From: a virus
Strand: one strand, 5' to 3'
IMG/VR virus record: IMGVR_UViG_3300042878_000758
Coordinates: 1 to 20,093 of that record
Length of the DNA stretch: 20,093 bases
Shown here: piece after piece, positions 18,540 through 20,093 of the stretch
How positions within the stretch are numbered: position 1 is the stretch's first letter
Layout of the letters: each line of letters begins with the position of its first letter
The notes under the pieces: model-generated
The model's input: only the letters and a program-made list of their open reading frames with translations
Told to the model about the DNA's origin: nothing
Databases searched by the model: none
Made by a program: the position numbers and the translations under genes

Positions 18540-20093
18540 ATGGCGTTAATGGAAAAGCTGCAGATGCTCATTACTGCAGACGCAGGCGGGGCGATCCGAG
18601 AGTTTAAGAAGGTCGGCAACACAGCCGACAAGGACCTCGGCAAGGCGACAAAGAGCATCGACCGCATGTCCTCGAAGATGATGTCGCTCGGCTCGGGCGC
18701 TGTCGTCGGTGCCATCGCCCTTGGCGCTGGCCTTGCTTCGTTAGCAAAGGATGCCTCCGAGGCTGAGCACCAACAGCTCAAGCTAAACAACTCGATCAAG
18801 AACTCAGATCAGGCCTTCGCCGGCAACGGCAAGGCGCTCAGGGATCAGGCCTCGGCGCTCATGAAGGTCACCGCCGCAGACGACGACGCCATCGTCTCGG
18901 CTCAGGCGCTCATGGTTCAGTTCGGGAAGAGCGAGGACGAGGTCCTGAGTTTGACCCCCCTCGTCGTCGACCTCTCGCGCAAGCTTGGCGTGGATCTGGA
19001 CACAGCTTCAAAGGCCGTGAGCAAATCAAGTGAGGGCAGTTTCGGGGCCCTAAAAAAAATGGGCGTGGTTGTTACAGATTTAGGCGGAGGGGCGACCGCA
19101 ACTGAGAGCACCATCGCAGCACTCAGCTCGACCGTCGGAGGCTTCGCCGAGGCGGAGGGGCAAACATTCGCCGGCCAGCTTGAGATCATGAACAATAAGT
19201 TCGGCGAGTTGCGCGAGTCACTTGGGGCGGGAGTGCTGGAGGTTGTCAACCCACTGCTGAACATGGCAGCCGCCGCCGGAGAGATCAGTCCAGCGGCCGC
19301 CGAGGCGACCGGCAAGCTCGCAGCGATAGGCACCATCGGAGCCGGGCTCGTCGGCTCGCTGTCTGTCGGCACCGGCGCAGTCATGAAGATGAAGGACAAC
19401 TTCACGACAATGAGCGGCGAGGGCGACAACGCCACGCGCAAGCTCACCGGAGTCGGCAAGGCCGCCGGCGTTATCGCCGCAATCGGCGCAGCCGTTGCGA
19501 TCTACGAGGTCGCCTCCGCCCTCAACGAGGCCGCTTTTGACGCTGCCAATTACGAGACGGCCCTGACGAATCTGAGCACCGAGGTAATTAAGACTGGCGA
19601 GGTATCAGCGAAGTCGTTTCAGAAAATGGCGGAAGCTTCGGCGAAGCCTGCTGACTCCTTTTACGACATCATCACATTTTCCGACACGATCGCCAAGAGC
19701 TTCAGCCTCGATGGACTGACGATCCAGTTTGACGACGCTCTGCGAAGCCTCAACGACCTAGCCGCAAGCGGCGACACTGCGACTCTGCAAAGCTCACTCG
19801 AAGCTCTGACCCGCGCTCAGTACAACCTCGGAGACGGCAGCGAGGCCTCCAAGCTTGCAGTGGCCGGGTTCCAAAATGAGATTGCCGGCATTGAGGGCCT
19901 CCTCAAAGCCACGGCCGAGAACTCGCAAGCCGCAGCCGCAGCGACAGCGGGGCTAAGTAAGGAGTTCGACCTCAGCGGCGACCTCATCGCCCAAAATAAA
20001 GCGGTTCTTGAGGGCTTCGACGAACAGCTCAAGCTGACCACGCTTTCAACAGGTGGAGCGGCCGCAGCGGCGGAGTCGTTTGCCGGGTCGTTG
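18540..20093 (+). CDS. Tape measure protein, 3' partial
   Basis: ATG at 18540 follows GAGGAGGG at 18526-18533. The frame is open to the window end (518 codons) without a stop. The N-terminus MALMEKLQMLITADAGGAIREFKKVGNTADK matches the start of many siphovirus tape measure proteins. After it come helices with coiled-coil character, and an Ala/Gly-rich hydrophobic stretch (GAVVGAIALGAGLASLAKD, about 57-75). Further hydrophobic, Gly/Ala-rich segments (about 260-280 and 307-327) may be the membrane-interacting parts. The segment VSAQALMVQFGKSEDEVL is conserved in this group. It sets tail length and helps DNA entry. Codons 171-172 lie in a run of eight A (19052-19059), which is unusual for this AAG-preferring genome. 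Confidence 0.92.
   Translation, partial: MALMEKLQMLITADAGGAIREFKKVGNTADKDLGKATKSIDRMSSKMMSLGSGAVVGAIALGAGLASLAKDASEAEHQQLKLNNSIKNSDQAFAGNGKALRDQASALMKVTAADDDAIVSAQALMVQFGKSEDEVLSLTPLVVDLSRKLGVDLDTASKAVSKSSEGSFGALKKMGVVVTDLGGGATATESTIAALSSTVGGFAEAEGQTFAGQLEIMNNKFGELRESLGAGVLEVVNPLLNMAAAAGEISPAAAEATGKLAAIGTIGAGLVGSLSVGTGAVMKMKDNFTTMSGEGDNATRKLTGVGKAAGVIAAIGAAVAIYEVASALNEAAFDAANYETALTNLSTEVIKTGEVSAKSFQKMAEASAKPADSFYDIITFSDTIAKSFSLDGLTIQFDDALRSLNDLAASGDTATLQSSLEALTRAQYNLGDGSEASKLAVAGFQNEIAGIEGLLKATAENSQAAAAATAGLSKEFDLSGDLIAQNKAVLEGFDEQLKLTTLSTGGAAAAAESFAGSL

Noticed and set aside
19052-19059. Run of eight A in the tape measure gene (A AAA AAA in phase) as a second frameshift site
   Set aside because: The -1 frame meets a stop after about 15 codons with no protein-like sequence. 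It is more likely a chance run, although a sequencing error there is possible.
1-20093. CRISPR arrays, tRNA genes, integrase or attachment sites
   Set aside because: No regularly spaced repeat-spacer pattern, cloverleaf sequence or recombinase motif was seen. The repeats found are contiguous or inverted pairs.

Overview
The window is a piece of a tailed-phage genome (siphovirus type with an HK97-like head), or of a prophage of that kind, from an actinobacterial host. The evidence for the host is three WhiB-like iron-sulfur regulators (a family restricted to Actinobacteria and their phages), high G+C with C/G-ending codons, two DnaA-box-like sites of the actinobacterial TTGTCCACA form, and actinophage-style terminase and tail proteins. 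All genes read on the + strand. No integrase, repressor, tRNA or CRISPR array is visible, so lifestyle cannot be decided here. The first gene is cut by the left edge and the tape measure gene by the right edge.

Left half (1-9267), early/replication region. A very compact run of genes, most joined by 4-nt ATGA or GTGA stop/start overlaps: a PD-(D/E)xK-type nuclease or resolvase, a 15-codon poly-threonine micro-ORF, two phage proteins of unknown function, a roughly 360-bp degenerate GGCNN pentamer array that is itself an open frame with a good ribosome site, an AT-rich orphan gene, two small unknowns, three WhiB-like proteins (one zinc-ribbon protein lies between the second and third), a beta-class DNA methyltransferase with an internal 21-bp tandem repeat, a long primase-polymerase/DUF3987 replication protein, two small unknowns, a short hidden ORF and an HNH endonuclease. 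The 3' end of the primase gene holds a dense cluster of inverted repeats.

Boundary (9268-9438). An extremely AT-rich imperfect palindrome followed by two opposed DnaA-box-like sequences separates the early block from the late block. It is a candidate terminator, replication origin, or both.

Right half (9439-20093), packaging and structure. Small terminase, large terminase, a small membrane protein, portal, prohead protease, major capsid protein, a small head protein, a SAM methyltransferase, head-tail connector, tail terminator-like protein, gp10-like neck protein, a CgeB-like glycosyltransferase, tail tube protein, tail assembly chaperone with a CCCAAAA -1 frameshift site and its T extension, and the start of the tape measure protein. 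The order follows the HK97-type plan, with two inserted modification enzymes that could act on phage or host components.

The least explained parts are the GGCNN array with its AT-rich neighbour and duplicated 22-nt junction, the poly-Thr micro-ORF, the WhiB plus HTH gene trio, and the two structured non-random tracts at 7830-8019 and 9268-9420.
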